16,649 nucleotides of DNA from Desulfobacterales bacterium (GCA_025454075.1 JALOPD010000057.1:1-16649); one strand, 5' to 3'. Shown: positions 6,781 to 14,540, numbered from the stretch's first letter. Notes: generated by a model from the letters alone, not told the origin. Numbers and translations are program-made.

Positions 6781-7398
6781 ATGAGGGACGTTCGCGTGGT
6801 GGCGTTCGACTGCGACGGCGTGCTGTTCGACACGCTCGAGGCCAACCGGCACTACTACAACCACATCCTGCAGCATTTCGGGCGGCCGCTCATGACCCCC
6901 GGGCAGCTGCGCTTCGTCCACGCCCACACCGTTCAGCAGGCCCTGGAGCATCTGCTCGAAGACGACGCGCAGCGGCAGGCGGCGCACGCCTTCCGCAAGA
7001 CGATCGACTACGGCGGGTTCCTCAAGCACCTGACCATCGAGCCGCACCTGGTCGCGCTGCTGGATTGGATGCGCGGGAAATTCAAAACCGCCATCGCCAC
7101 CAACCGCACCGACACGATGAACCGCCTGCTGCGCGAGTTCGGCCTCGCGGACCGGTTCGACCTCGTGGTCACCTCCCTCGATGTGGAGCGGCCGAAGCCC
7201 TTCCCGGACCCGCTGTTCAAGATTCTCGCGCAGTTCAAGGCCGCACCGCGCCAATCGCTGTTTGTCGGGGATTCGGAAGTGGACGAAAACACCGCCCGGG
7301 CCGCCGGGGTCCCTTTCGTCGCCTACTGCAACCCGTCGCTGCAGGCCGATTATCACATCGACAGTTTGAAAGATCTCAGGCCGCTGCTGGAAAGTTGA
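6781..7398 (+). CDS. HAD-family phosphatase
   Basis: This 205-residue protein is a haloacid dehalogenase-type hydrolase of the phosphoglycolate phosphatase-like (HAD-IA) group. Motif I is FDCDGVLFDT with the nucleophile Asp10 and acid/base Asp12. Motif II is the Thr in IATNRT, motif III is Lys139 in ERPKPFPDP, and motif IV is GDSEVD with Asp164 and Asp168. All catalytic positions are intact, and a helical cap lies between motifs I and II (about residues 18-85). It is cytoplasmic and Mg-dependent; the phosphate ester is not predictable, although 2-phosphoglycolate or a nucleotide-like substrate is typical. It starts one base after the DUF1573 stop, so it is translationally coupled and shares that promoter. 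No functional link between the two is obvious. Confidence 0.92.
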   Translation: MRDVRVVAFDCDGVLFDTLEANRHYYNHILQHFGRPLMTPGQLRFVHAHTVQQALEHLLEDDAQRQAAHAFRKTIDYGGFLKHLTIEPHLVALLDWMRGKFKTAIATNRTDTMNRLLREFGLADRFDLVVTSLDVERPKPFPDPLFKILAQFKAAPRQSLFVGDSEVDENTARAAGVPFVAYCNPSLQADYHIDSLKDLRPLLES

Positions 7399-7487
7399 CG
7401 CGCATCGGAAAATCCCCCTATGCAAAGGGGCCAAGTGGAATTTCGTCGCGCCGCTAATTCGTTGCGCGATCGTCAAGGAGTGACACG

Positions 7488-7832
7488 ATGGAATCCGAGG
7501 TGAACGAGATGGGGCCGGGCGCCGCTTCAGATGCCTCCGAATGGCATCACCGCAGGCTCTGCAGCGACGAGAGCTGCATCGGCGTGATCGGCCCGGACGG
7601 CCGCTGCAAGGAGTGCGGCCGACCCGATGCCGGTGCGGCGGCGGGCGGGGATGCCGAGGCGCCCCGTCCGGAACCGTCGAGCGAGCCGTGCAACCCGCCG
7701 CCCGTTTCAGCTGAAACGGGCGCTCCCGACGACGAGTGGGCGTCCCGCAGGCTCTGCAGCGACGAGAGCTGCATCGGCGTGATCGGCGCCGACGGCCGCT
7801 GCAGGGAGTGCGGCAAACCGTTTGCCGGCTGA
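7488..7832 (+). CDS. Duplicated zinc-ribbon-like small protein
   Basis: The 114-residue protein has two almost identical modules, residues 23-45 and 88-110, each reading RRLCSDESCIGVIG then DGRC and ECG. Each has four Cys spaced C-x4-C-x9-C-x2-C (25, 30, 40, 43 and 90, 95, 105, 108), which suggests one bound zinc per module. The modules are joined by a Pro/Ala/Glu-rich linker with one extra Cys (68). No signal or membrane segment is present. The start is set by AAGGAG 7 nt before the ATG. It lies 89 bp after the HAD gene and may be on the same transcript. Similar single modules seem to occur in other proteobacterial proteins, from memory; the function is unknown, with protein or nucleic-acid binding the likely options. 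Confidence 0.8.
   Translation: MESEVNEMGPGAASDASEWHHRRLCSDESCIGVIGPDGRCKECGRPDAGAAAGGDAEAPRPEPSSEPCNPPPVSAETGAPDDEWASRRLCSDESCIGVIGADGRCRECGKPFAG
7551..7619 (+). repeat. In-gene direct repeat, copy 1
   Basis: This 69-bp stretch encodes the first four-Cys module and recurs 195 bp downstream with 66 of 69 bases identical. Confidence 0.9.
7699..7722. repeat. Perfect 24-bp palindrome
   Basis: The sequence is its own reverse complement over 24 bp, centred on CAG|CTG, with arms starting CGCCCGTTT. It lies in the linker between the two Cys modules and is therefore also coding. Confidence 0.8.
7746..7814 (+). repeat. In-gene direct repeat, copy 2
   Basis: This is the second copy of the 69-bp module. 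It differs from copy 1 only at the codon after VIG (two bases) and at one Lys-to-Arg change, which points to a recent duplication or gene conversion. Confidence 0.9.
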
Positions 7833-7880
7833 GGCGGTGTCCGGTCCCTCGCCTTCCCCGCCCCGTTCCGCCGACCCGGC

Positions 7881-7907
7881 GTCCGACGGCTATTGGCCGT
7901 CGCGGAC
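7881..7907. terminator. Hairpin between convergent genes
   Basis: GTCCGACGGC pairs with GCCGTC-gc-GGAC around a TATTG loop, ten base pairs with a 2-nt bulge. It contains the stop codon of the histidine kinase and lies 48 bp after the zinc-ribbon gene, so it could end transcription from both sides. No T-run follows. Confidence 0.4.
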
Positions 7908-9596
7908 GGCCTGGCGAAGCGGCAGCGTGATGGTGAACGCGGCCCCGCCGCCGGGTGCGTTCTCCGCCGTGATCTTGCCCTGGTGCTCCTCGATGATGCC
8001 GTGGCAGATGGCCAGCCCGACCCCCATCCCCATGGGTTTCTTGCTCGTGAAAAACGGGTCGAAGATGCGGTTGAGGTCGCCCGGCGGGATGCCCGGGCCG
8101 CTGTCTTTCACCTCGATCACGAAATGATCGTCGCGGTTGAAGGTCCGGATGGAGATGCTGCACTCTCCGCCTTGCGACAGGTGGACGTGCTCGAAATAGC
8201 CGGGCATGCCGGTGATGGCCTCCACCGAGTTGTTGATCAGGTTCATCAGCACCTGCCCCATCTGCTGGGGGGAGGCGATGAAGGTCGAGTTCTGCGCCTC
8301 CGGGTGCAGGTGCACGGAGATCATGTTTTTCTTGAGCAGGCTTTTGACCAGCGCCACGGTGTTCTCGATCACCTGGTTCATGTCGGTCAGCTGCATTTTC
8401 TCCTTGCCGGGGCGGTTCAAGTCGATCAGGTTTCTGACCGTGTCGCGGATGCTGTTGAAGGCGCTCTTGATCAGCTCCAGCTTGCGCTGCAGGTATTCAT
8501 CGCTGCTGTAGGTCGAGCGCAGGACATTCAGCAGGGCCGTGATGCCCTGCAGGGGCGAGTTGATTTCATGGGCGATGGAGGCGGCCAGCTGCCCGGTGGC
8601 GGCGAGCCGCTCGGAGCGGACCAGTTGGTTCTGCATTTGCTTGGTCTGGGTCACGTCGCGCGCCACGCACAGGAAACAGGGCTCGCCCAGGTACACCACG
8701 GGCCGGCAGCTGATTTCAAACGGGACCGCGCGGCCGTCCTTGGTCTTGAGGTGGAGCTCGAAGCGGGACTCCTTCTGCCCTGCGACCTGCTGCAGCATTC
8801 TGCGGGCGAGGGCGGCCTGGTCGTCGACGGCCAGCTGGCTGATGGGCATGGAGACCAGCTCCGGGGGGGCAAAGCCGATGCTCTCCTGGACCCGGTCGTT
8901 GCACTCCATGATGATGCCCTTCTGGTTCAAGATGAAGACGCTGTCCCCGACGTTTTCGAAAAGCTCCTTGTAGCGCATGAGCTCTTCCGCCCGCTTGAAT
9001 TCGGTCGTGTTGGTCGAAATAATGGTGGCGGCGATGACGCGGCGGTCGAGGCGCAGGGGTCCCACCCGGAACGTGTACCAGGCGGGGCTGCGTTGGTCCT
9101 CCATGAGCACCTCGAACATGTCGGTCTGGCCCGTCTGGAAAACGGTCCTGACGATCTCCTGCGCCGTGGCCCGGTAGCCGACGGGAAGCAGATCGTAGAG
9201 CGACCGTCCGGTGACCGTCCCCGGCGGCATCTCGGCCAGGGGGTGGTTGATGAAGCGGACCACGCCGGAATGATCCACCGTCATGATGGTGTCCGGCGCG
9301 GTTTCCACCAGCGACCGCCACAGCTCCTCGGACTCGTTCAGCTTCTGGGTGGCCTCTTTCAGGCGATTGATGATGGACTGTGCATGGGACCCCAGGATGA
9401 CCAGCAGGCACAACACCACGATGCGGATGTAAATATCGTACAGGTCCGGTCCGATCAGCTGGGCGATCAGGTTGAACTTGTTCGAGAAGAAGATGTTCAG
9501 GATCGAGTCCAGCACCCAGTAGACCGTCGAGATCAGGACGACGGCCAGCACCATGGAGTCCGGCGTCTTGCCGAGTTGCAGGCCTTGGGCTTTCAT
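7890..9596 (-). CDS. Two-PAS membrane sensor histidine kinase
   Basis: The 568-residue protein is a sensor kinase of a two-component system. Two membrane helices lie at about residues 15-36 and 52-71, with only a short loop between them. PAS 1 is at about 92-197 and PAS 2 at about 208-320. The dimerisation domain has the phospho-accepting His343 in SIAHEINSPLQG. The ATPase domain follows, with N box QVLMNLINNSVEA, G1 DSGPGIP and G2 GMGVGLAICHG. All catalytic motifs look intact. With so little periplasmic sequence, the signal is probably sensed in the membrane or by the PAS domains. The ATG at 9596 has AGAAGG 7 nt upstream. No response regulator lies next to it, so it is an orphan in this window and its target cannot be named. 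Confidence 0.92.
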   Translation of the reverse strand: MKAQGLQLGKTPDSMVLAVVLISTVYWVLDSILNIFFSNKFNLIAQLIGPDLYDIYIRIVVLCLLVILGSHAQSIINRLKEATQKLNESEELWRSLVETAPDTIMTVDHSGVVRFINHPLAEMPPGTVTGRSLYDLLPVGYRATAQEIVRTVFQTGQTDMFEVLMEDQRSPAWYTFRVGPLRLDRRVIAATIISTNTTEFKRAEELMRYKELFENVGDSVFILNQKGIIMECNDRVQESIGFAPPELVSMPISQLAVDDQAALARRMLQQVAGQKESRFELHLKTKDGRAVPFEISCRPVVYLGEPCFLCVARDVTQTKQMQNQLVRSERLAATGQLAASIAHEINSPLQGITALLNVLRSTYSSDEYLQRKLELIKSAFNSIRDTVRNLIDLNRPGKEKMQLTDMNQVIENTVALVKSLLKKNMISVHLHPEAQNSTFIASPQQMGQVLMNLINNSVEAITGMPGYFEHVHLSQGGECSISIRTFNRDDHFVIEVKDSGPGIPPGDLNRIFDPFFTSKKPMGMGVGLAICHGIIEEHQGKITAENAPGGGAAFTITLPLRQAVRDGQ

Positions 9597-9655
9597 CTCA
9601 GAGCCTTCTTGTTTGGCAGTCGAATTTATGGTTCGAGCTTTGGAGCACAAGATTC

Positions 9656-9664
9656 ATTATCACA
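9656..9664 (-). promoter_or_regulatory. Candidate extended -10 promoter for the kinase
   Basis: On the minus strand TG-T-GATAAT forms an extended -10 element, with only a weak -35 (TTTATC, 16 nt away). It would give a leader of about 50 nt before the kinase start codon. Confidence 0.4.
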
Positions 9665-9702
9665 AGTGGAAACGATTGATAAAGCAAAATAAACAACGCC
9701 GG

Positions 9703-9721
9703 GCGGGCGGCTTCAGCCCGC
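9703..9721. repeat. Small GC hairpin between divergent genes
   Basis: GCGGGC and GCCCGC form a 6-bp stem around a 7-nt loop. It resembles the REP-like palindromes elsewhere in the window and lies between the kinase and ybaK. Confidence 0.35.
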
Positions 9722-9776
9722 TGTGAAACGGCTCATCTCTGAGCGACCTGTTCGGAAACACCCTGCTGTATTCAAA

Positions 9777-9798
9777 AATTGTAACTATTCGTACAATT
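9777..9798 (+). promoter_or_regulatory. Inverted repeat containing a -10-like box
   Basis: AATTGTA and TACAATT are perfect 7-bp arms separated by 8 nt. The right arm contains TACAAT (9792-9797), five of six to a -10 box, and ends 3 nt before the ybaK ATG. It could be an operator over the promoter. No clear -35 is seen. Confidence 0.35.
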
Positions 9799-9801
9799 GT
9801 T

Positions 9802-10275
9802 ATGCCAACGCGAGCGATTCTTTTCCTAAAACAACGACGGATACCATTCGAAGCGGTGCACTACGACCACCTCGAAAAGGGCGCTGAATTTGCGGCCCGG
9901 GCCACCGGGTTCCCGCTGGAGCGCACCGTCAAGACACTGGTGGTCGGCATCGGGGCGCATCGCCACGCGCTGGTCCTCCTATCCGGCGAGCGCCAGCTCG
10001 ACATGCGGCGGCTGGCCCAGGCGCTCTCGGTCAAGCGGGCCGAGATGGCCGACGCCGCAACGGCGGAGCGCCTGACCGGCTACCATGTCGGCGGCATCAG
10101 CCCCTTCGGCACCCGGCAGCCGCTGCCCGTGGTGATGGATGCACCCCTCATGAGCAAAGATGAAGTGCTGATCAACGCCGGGCAAAGGGGGGTCATGCTC
10201 AGGATGAGGCCGGTGGACATTCACGCGGCGCTCGACTGCATCGCGGCGGATGTCTCGCAGAGGAGCGAAAGATGA
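9802..10275 (+). CDS. ybaK: YbaK/EbsC-type aminoacyl-tRNA deacylase
   Basis: The 157-residue protein belongs to the YbaK/ProX editing family, which hydrolyses mischarged tRNAs in trans; YbaK removes Cys from Cys-tRNA(Pro). Family features seen are the N-terminal FLKQRRIPFEAVHYDH, the segment RTVKTLVVG with the conserved Lys, LSGERQLDMRRLA, GYHVGGISPFGT, and the terminal block MSKDEVLINAGQRGVMLRM. The length fits the single-domain YbaK group, and the GGISPFG segment favours YbaK over ProX or the ProRS insertion domain. The ATG gives a normal N-terminus but has no ribosome site; a -10-like TACAAT ends only 4 nt before it, so the message may be leaderless. It is divergent from the kinase. The exact substrate amino acid is inferred from subfamily only. 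Confidence 0.9.
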   Translation: MPTRAILFLKQRRIPFEAVHYDHLEKGAEFAARATGFPLERTVKTLVVGIGAHRHALVLLSGERQLDMRRLAQALSVKRAEMADAATAERLTGYHVGGISPFGTRQPLPVVMDAPLMSKDEVLINAGQRGVMLRMRPVDIHAALDCIAADVSQRSER

Positions 10276-10325
10276 CCCAACCCTCCGTTTCCACAGGACA
10301 CGGGCCCCCCCATCGAGTCATTTGA
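10272..10325 (+). CDS. Possible 17-codon ORF overlapping the ybaK stop
   Basis: An ATG that overlaps the ybaK stop (ATGA) has AGGAG 6 nt upstream, a better ribosome site than ybaK itself. It encodes [17 protein letters not shown] and ends 55 bp before msrAB. No family is recognisable in so short a peptide. It could be a coupled small protein, a leader peptide, or chance. Confidence 0.2.
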   Translation: MTQPSVSTGHGPPHRVI

Positions 10326-10350
10326 CAGCCTCCCGCCGCGGCACCATCTT
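10322..10350 (+). promoter_or_regulatory. Candidate msrAB promoter
   Basis: A perfect TTGACA (10322-10327) lies 17 nt before CATCTT, a poor -10 box. It would give a leader of about 25 nt before msrAB. Confidence 0.3.
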
Positions 10351-10380
10351 ACCGGGTGTTCACTCAGGGAGGAGCCACAC

Positions 10381-11493
10381 ATGAAACGATCCATGATCAT
10401 CGCCGCGATACTGTTCGCAGGCTCCCTCAGCATGGGAGCCCATGCGGCCACTCAACCAGCAACCGGAAAACCAGAGGACATGAAAACTCAATCGGATCAC
10501 CTGAAAAAAGCCACCTTCGCCGGCGGCTGCTTTTGGTGCAGCGAGGCGGATTTCGAAAAAGCGGAGGGCGTGGTCGAGGTCATGTCCGGCTACACCGGCG
10601 GCAAAAGCGAAAACCCGACCTACGAAGAGGTCAGCGCCGGACGCAGCGGGCACCTGGAAGCCGTGCAGGTCCTCTACGACCCCGCCAAGATTTCCTACCC
10701 GCAGCTCCTGGATGTTTTCTGGCGGCACGTGGACCCAACGGACCCCGGCGGCCAGTTCGCCGACCGCGGGCCTCAGTACCGGACCGCGATCTTCTACCAC
10801 GACGAGGACCAACGGCGCCTGGCCGAGGAATCCAAAAAGCAGCTCGACGTCTCCGGCCGCTTCAAGAAACCGGTCGCAACCGAAATCGTGCCGCTCGGGA
10901 AATTCTACCCCGCCGAGGACTACCACCAGGACTATTACAAGAAAAACTCGCTGCGCTACAGCATGTACCGGCAGGGGTCCGGCCGCGATCAATTCATCCG
11001 GCAGGCCTGGGGTCCGGCGGACGCCAAGACCCCCGGGCCCTCGGCCGGCTACACCAAGCCGAGCGAGGCCGAGCTGCGGAAGCGGTTGACACCGTTCCAG
11101 TACCACGTGACCCAGGAGGAGGGCACCGAGCCGCCGTTCGAAAACCAGTTCTGGAACCACAAGGACGAGGGCATCTACGTGGACATCGTTTCCGGGGAGC
11201 CGCTCTTCAGTTCGACGGACAAGTTCGACTCCGGCACCGGTTGGCCCAGCTTCACGCGGCCGGTGGACCCACTCTTCATCGTGGAGAAGGCGGACCGATC
11301 CCTGTTCATGGTGCGGACGGAGGTGCGCAGCCGGTTCGGCGACTCCCACCTGGGGCATCTCTTCCCGGACGGGCCGCCGCCGACCGGTTTGAGGTACTGC
11401 ATCAACTCGGCGTCGCTGAGGTTCATTCCCAAGGCGGAGATGGAAAAACAGGGATACGGGGAGTACCTGGAACGGTTCGCGCAAAAGAAATGA
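10381..11493 (+). CDS. msrAB: Exported bifunctional methionine sulfoxide reductase MsrA-MsrB
   Basis: This fusion repairs both stereoisomers of methionine sulfoxide: MsrA reduces the S form and MsrB the R form. A signal peptide ends in MGAHA (about residue 22), so the enzyme acts outside the cytoplasm. The MsrA domain (about 43-200) has GGCFWC with catalytic Cys50 and Cys53, then GYTGG and HLEAVQV. The MsrB domain (about 228-350) has [41 protein letters not shown] and the catalytic Cys340 in [11 protein letters not shown]. The two zinc-binding CxxC pairs of many MsrB proteins are absent, and so is the usual resolving Cys (Thr in GTGWPSF), so regeneration may need an outside thiol partner. The ATG has GGGAGGAG 6 nt upstream. 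The total length of 370 residues is normal for signal peptide plus both domains. Confidence 0.96.
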   Translation: MKRSMIIAAILFAGSLSMGAHAATQPATGKPEDMKTQSDHLKKATFAGGCFWCSEADFEKAEGVVEVMSGYTGGKSENPTYEEVSAGRSGHLEAVQVLYDPAKISYPQLLDVFWRHVDPTDPGGQFADRGPQYRTAIFYHDEDQRRLAEESKKQLDVSGRFKKPVATEIVPLGKFYPAEDYHQDYYKKNSLRYSMYRQGSGRDQFIRQAWGPADAKTPGPSAGYTKPSEAELRKRLTPFQYHVTQEEGTEPPFENQFWNHKDEGIYVDIVSGEPLFSSTDKFDSGTGWPSFTRPVDPLFIVEKADRSLFMVRTEVRSRFGDSHLGHLFPDGPPPTGLRYCINSASLRFIPKAEMEKQGYGEYLERFAQKK

Positions 11494-11496
11494 ACC

Positions 11497-11523
11497 CGCG
11501 AGCCGGCGGAACGCCGGCTCGCG
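11497..11523 (+). terminator. 12-bp GC hairpin after msrAB
   Basis: A perfect stem (CGCGAGCCGGCG with its complement) around a GAA loop begins 3 nt after the msrAB stop. No T-run follows, so it may be a Rho-assisted or processing end, or a REP-like palindrome. The rest of the gap up to the transporter shows no gene. Confidence 0.5.
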
Positions 11524-11701
11524 ATTGACTGTCACCGTTCAACCGCGTAAAGTTGGGGCGCCTTTTGACGCGGTCGGTGCCGGTTTGCGGAGCGCCGGAC
11601 TGCGGCAGGGCCGCGCCCCATTCGCCTGAGCAAACGAAAACCTCCCCTCCCGGGCCGTGGCGGGGCGCCGAGTTTATGCAACCCAGCGAGGGCGTCGCCG
11701 C

Positions 11702-13555
11702 GTGCTGGCTGTTTTATCACACATCGCTCCTTTTGTTCCGTGGTTGCGGAAATACCGTGCGAGCCACCTGCGGGCGGACGTGACGGCGGGCCTGACCGTG
11801 GCGGTGGTGGCGGTGCCCCAGTCCATGGCCTACGCCCTGATCGCCGGCTTGCCCGTCCAGTACGGGCTCTACGCCTCGATTGTCCCCACGATCGCCGCCT
11901 GCCTGTGGGGGAGTTCCGCGCACCTCATCACCGGCCCGACCACGGCCGTCTCCCTGGTGGTCTTCACGTCTCTGGCGGGGCTGGCTCCGGCGGGGACCCC
12001 GCAGTACGTCGAGCTGGCGTTTACGCTCGCGCTGATCGTGGGCGCGATCCAGATCGGCATGGGGCTGGCGCGGCTGGGGGTTTTTCTCAACTTCGTCTCG
12101 CACTCCGTCATTTTAGGGTTCAGCGCGGGCGCAGCGGTTCTGATCGGTTTCAAGCAGGTCCCCAACTTCCTGGGCCTGGCCTCCGGCGGGGGCGGCTCCT
12201 TTCTGACGTCTCTGTTGGACACACTGCACCGCCTCGGCGACACCCACTTCATGACCTTGGCGCTGGGGCTGCTTACCGTCGCCCTCATCGTAGCGCTGAA
12301 AAGATACCGGCCGGCCTGGCCCGGCACCCTCATCGCCATGCTGGTCTCGGGGGTCCTGGTGGGGGTCTTCGACCTGGCCGACCGCGGGGTTGCCGTGGTG
12401 GGGGCGGTTCCCCGCAGCCTTCCCCCCTTCCATTTTCCGGCGGCATCGTTGAGCGAAAATTTCGGGCGGCTGGCCCCGGGCGCGCTGGCGGTAGCCGTGC
12501 TAGGGCTGGTCGAGGCCGTGTCCATCGCCAAGTCCATTGCCGGTCAGACCCGTCAGCGGCTCGACATCGACCAGGAGTTCCTGGGGCAGGGGCTTGCCAA
12601 CATCGCCGCCGCTTTTTTCAGCGGGTACCCCGGCAGCGGGTCCTTCACGCGGTCGGCCGTCAATTTCCGGTCCGGCGGCAGGACTCCCGTCAGCGGCATC
12701 GTCTCGGGCCTGGCCGTCGCGGCGGCGGTTCTCGTAGCGGCGCCCCTGGCCGCGAACCTTCCGGTCGCGGCCCTGGCCGGCGTGCTGCTGGTGGTCGCCG
12801 TCGAGATGATCCACGTCGACGACATCCGGCGCACCATCCGCGCCACCCGCAACGATGCCGCCGTCCTCGCGCTGACCTTTCTGTCCACCCTGCTGCTGAA
12901 CATAGAATTCGCGGTGTACGTGGGGGTGCTGCTCTCGATCGGGCTGCATCTGAAGACCACGTCGCACCCGCGCATCTATTCCACGGCGCCGGATTTCATC
13001 AGCGGCAAAATGGTCGCGGCGAGCCACGGCCGGACCTGCTGCCAGATGGACATCATCCGGGTCGAGGGGTCGATTTTCTTCGGTTCGGCCGCCTACGTGC
13101 TGGAAGACCTGCAGCGACGGCTGAAAAGCCACCCCAACATGATCTGCCTGCTCATCCGCATGCACCAGGTCAACAACTTCGACGCCAGCGGCGTGCACCT
13201 GCTGGAACAGGTCGCAGAGGAGCTGCGCGGACGCGGCGGCGGCCTCTATTTCTCCGGGGTCAACAACCGGGTGTTCCAGGTGTTCAAGAATTCCGGCCTG
13301 CTGACCCAGGTCGGCGAGACCCACATCCGCAGCAGCACCCGCTCCGCCATCCGCCAGGCGATGCGCGAATCCTTCTGCCCCGTCATCTGCGCCGCGTGTG
13401 AGGTTGCGGTGTTTCACGAGTGCCGGGACCTGAAGCGGGGCAACTGGGAGATATTGGGGAAGGGGGTCCGCCCTCGCTGTCCACGCGACCTGGCCGTTGG
13501 AAGCGACCGGGAAGGTTCCGCGCCAAGCGCCTCGATCCCTCAACGTGCGACATAA
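11702..13555 (+). CDS. SulP-family anion transporter with STAS domain
   Basis: The 617-residue protein is an inner-membrane anion permease of the SulP (SLC26-like) family, which carries sulfate, bicarbonate or other anions. The family signature follows the N-terminus: VAVPQSMAYALIAGLPVQYGLYAS, then many membrane helices to about residue 430 and a segment FFSGYPGSGSFTRSAVN in the transport core. A cytoplasmic STAS domain lies at about 450-555 with DASG at 494-497. After it comes a tail with CPVICAACEVAVFHEC (Cys559, 563, 566, 574), which might bind a metal. The start is uncertain: no ATG or good ribosome site exists, and GTG at 11702 gives the usual short N-terminus, while the frame is open from GTG 11657. 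It is followed by a universal stress protein 10 bp later, so the two form an operon. The anion is not predictable. Confidence 0.92.
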   Translation: MLAVLSHIAPFVPWLRKYRASHLRADVTAGLTVAVVAVPQSMAYALIAGLPVQYGLYASIVPTIAACLWGSSAHLITGPTTAVSLVVFTSLAGLAPAGTPQYVELAFTLALIVGAIQIGMGLARLGVFLNFVSHSVILGFSAGAAVLIGFKQVPNFLGLASGGGGSFLTSLLDTLHRLGDTHFMTLALGLLTVALIVALKRYRPAWPGTLIAMLVSGVLVGVFDLADRGVAVVGAVPRSLPPFHFPAASLSENFGRLAPGALAVAVLGLVEAVSIAKSIAGQTRQRLDIDQEFLGQGLANIAAAFFSGYPGSGSFTRSAVNFRSGGRTPVSGIVSGLAVAAAVLVAAPLAANLPVAALAGVLLVVAVEMIHVDDIRRTIRATRNDAAVLALTFLSTLLLNIEFAVYVGVLLSIGLHLKTTSHPRIYSTAPDFISGKMVAASHGRTCCQMDIIRVEGSIFFGSAAYVLEDLQRRLKSHPNMICLLIRMHQVNNFDASGVHLLEQVAEELRGRGGGLYFSGVNNRVFQVFKNSGLLTQVGETHIRSSTRSAIRQAMRESFCPVICAACEVAVFHECRDLKRGNWEILGKGVRPRCPRDLAVGSDREGSAPSASIPQRAT

Positions 13556-13565
13556 GGAGAATGCA

Positions 13566-14510
13566 GTGAAAATTCTTGCGGCCATCGACGGCAAGCCCGC
13601 CTCCGCCAAAGCGCTTGACGCCGCAGCGCTGCTCGCTGAGCGACTGAAAGCGGAGCTGGGGGTCATCACGATCCGCTCCGGCACCCACGCCACCGAAACC
13701 CCGCCGCCGGTCGGGGTGGATATCCCCCTTCAAAATCGGGATGAGCTTTCGGACGGCATTCGAATCCTTTTTGGAGGCGCAGACCGCCTGGTCCGGTCCG
13801 GTCTGCTGGCGCCGCTGCCGGCCATCACGCTTCGCGACCTACCCCACGGCCACCTGTTTTTGGCGCCGGCCGCCGGCGGTGCGCCCGTGCCGTTTTCGGA
13901 GCGCTTCGGGAACCTCGTCGACGAACTCAACCACGAGATCGCCGAAAATCAATACGAGCTGGTGGTCGTCGCTGCCCCCCGGCGCGGCGCCCTCGGCCGG
14001 TTCGCTCCCATGAACACCCCGCGCAAACTGGCCCTGGACCTGCACTGCTCGTTTCTGGTGGTTCGGGGAGGCACCCCGGACAGCCGCTTCGTGGTGGGCG
14101 CCGACGGCTCTCCCTCTTCGCGCCGCATTTTCCCTTTTCTTAGAAAGCTGCTGCCCGCCATCCGCGGCCCGATCGACCTCATCTGCGTGCAGAAACCGGA
14201 GCCCGACCCCAAGGAGGTCGCCCAGGCCGAGCACTGCCTGAACCTCGCCAACGAGTGGCTGACCCGCTGCGGCAAAGCGGTGAAGGTGTCGCAGCCCCGC
14301 GGGGCGAAGCGCTACCAGGTGATCCTGGAAGCGGCGGGCAGCGACGCGATCATCGTGATGGGCGAAAGCCACATGCACGACGTCCGCCGCCGCACCCTGG
14401 GGACGCTCCCCATGAAGGTCCTGCCGCGCACCGACGCGAGCTTCCTCATGGTCAAACAGCCCACCGAGCCGGATCCGGAGATGTTCGAGGAGGGCTTCAC
14501 GTGCGAGTGA
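13566..14510 (+). CDS. Universal stress protein with two Usp domains
   Basis: The 314-residue protein is a tandem universal stress protein. Domain 1 begins at VKILAAIDGKPASAKALDAA and runs to about residue 170, with the strand YELVVVAAPRRG and the end strand SFLVVRGG. Domain 2 (about 174-305) begins RFVVGADGSPSSRR and has IIVMGESHMHDVRRRTLG and SFLMVKQ. The ATP-binding G-x2-G-x9-G-S/T pattern is not intact in either, so nucleotide binding is doubtful. GTG at 13566 is the start: AAGGAG lies 6 nt upstream, and upstream in-frame codons overlap the transporter gene. It begins 10 bp after the transporter stop and is probably cotranscribed. Pairing of SulP with Usp proteins is common and suggests a stress or regulatory role for transport; that role is inferred. 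Confidence 0.88.
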   Translation: MKILAAIDGKPASAKALDAAALLAERLKAELGVITIRSGTHATETPPPVGVDIPLQNRDELSDGIRILFGGADRLVRSGLLAPLPAITLRDLPHGHLFLAPAAGGAPVPFSERFGNLVDELNHEIAENQYELVVVAAPRRGALGRFAPMNTPRKLALDLHCSFLVVRGGTPDSRFVVGADGSPSSRRIFPFLRKLLPAIRGPIDLICVQKPEPDPKEVAQAEHCLNLANEWLTRCGKAVKVSQPRGAKRYQVILEAAGSDAIIVMGESHMHDVRRRTLGTLPMKVLPRTDASFLMVKQPTEPDPEMFEEGFTCE

Positions 14511-14540
14511 TGAGGGGGCTTCGCTCTTCGGATGAGTCGG

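Noticed and set aside
6275..6784. Plus-strand frame 6275-6784 over the second half of the DUF1573 gene
   Set aside because: It is another frame with an Arg/Gly-rich product; the DUF1573 frame has clear family sequence.
7890..9692. Long open frame on the plus strand across the histidine kinase gene (7893-9692)
   Set aside because: It is antisense to a kinase with all catalytic motifs, has a low-complexity Gly/Asp/His-rich product, and arises from the high GC content.
10360..11535. 391-codon minus-strand frame opposite msrAB
   Set aside because: Antisense shadow of a clear MsrA-MsrB fusion.
13566..13568. Upstream in-frame start for the universal stress protein (13497)
   Set aside because: It would overlap the transporter gene and add non-family residues; the GTG has a strong ribosome site.
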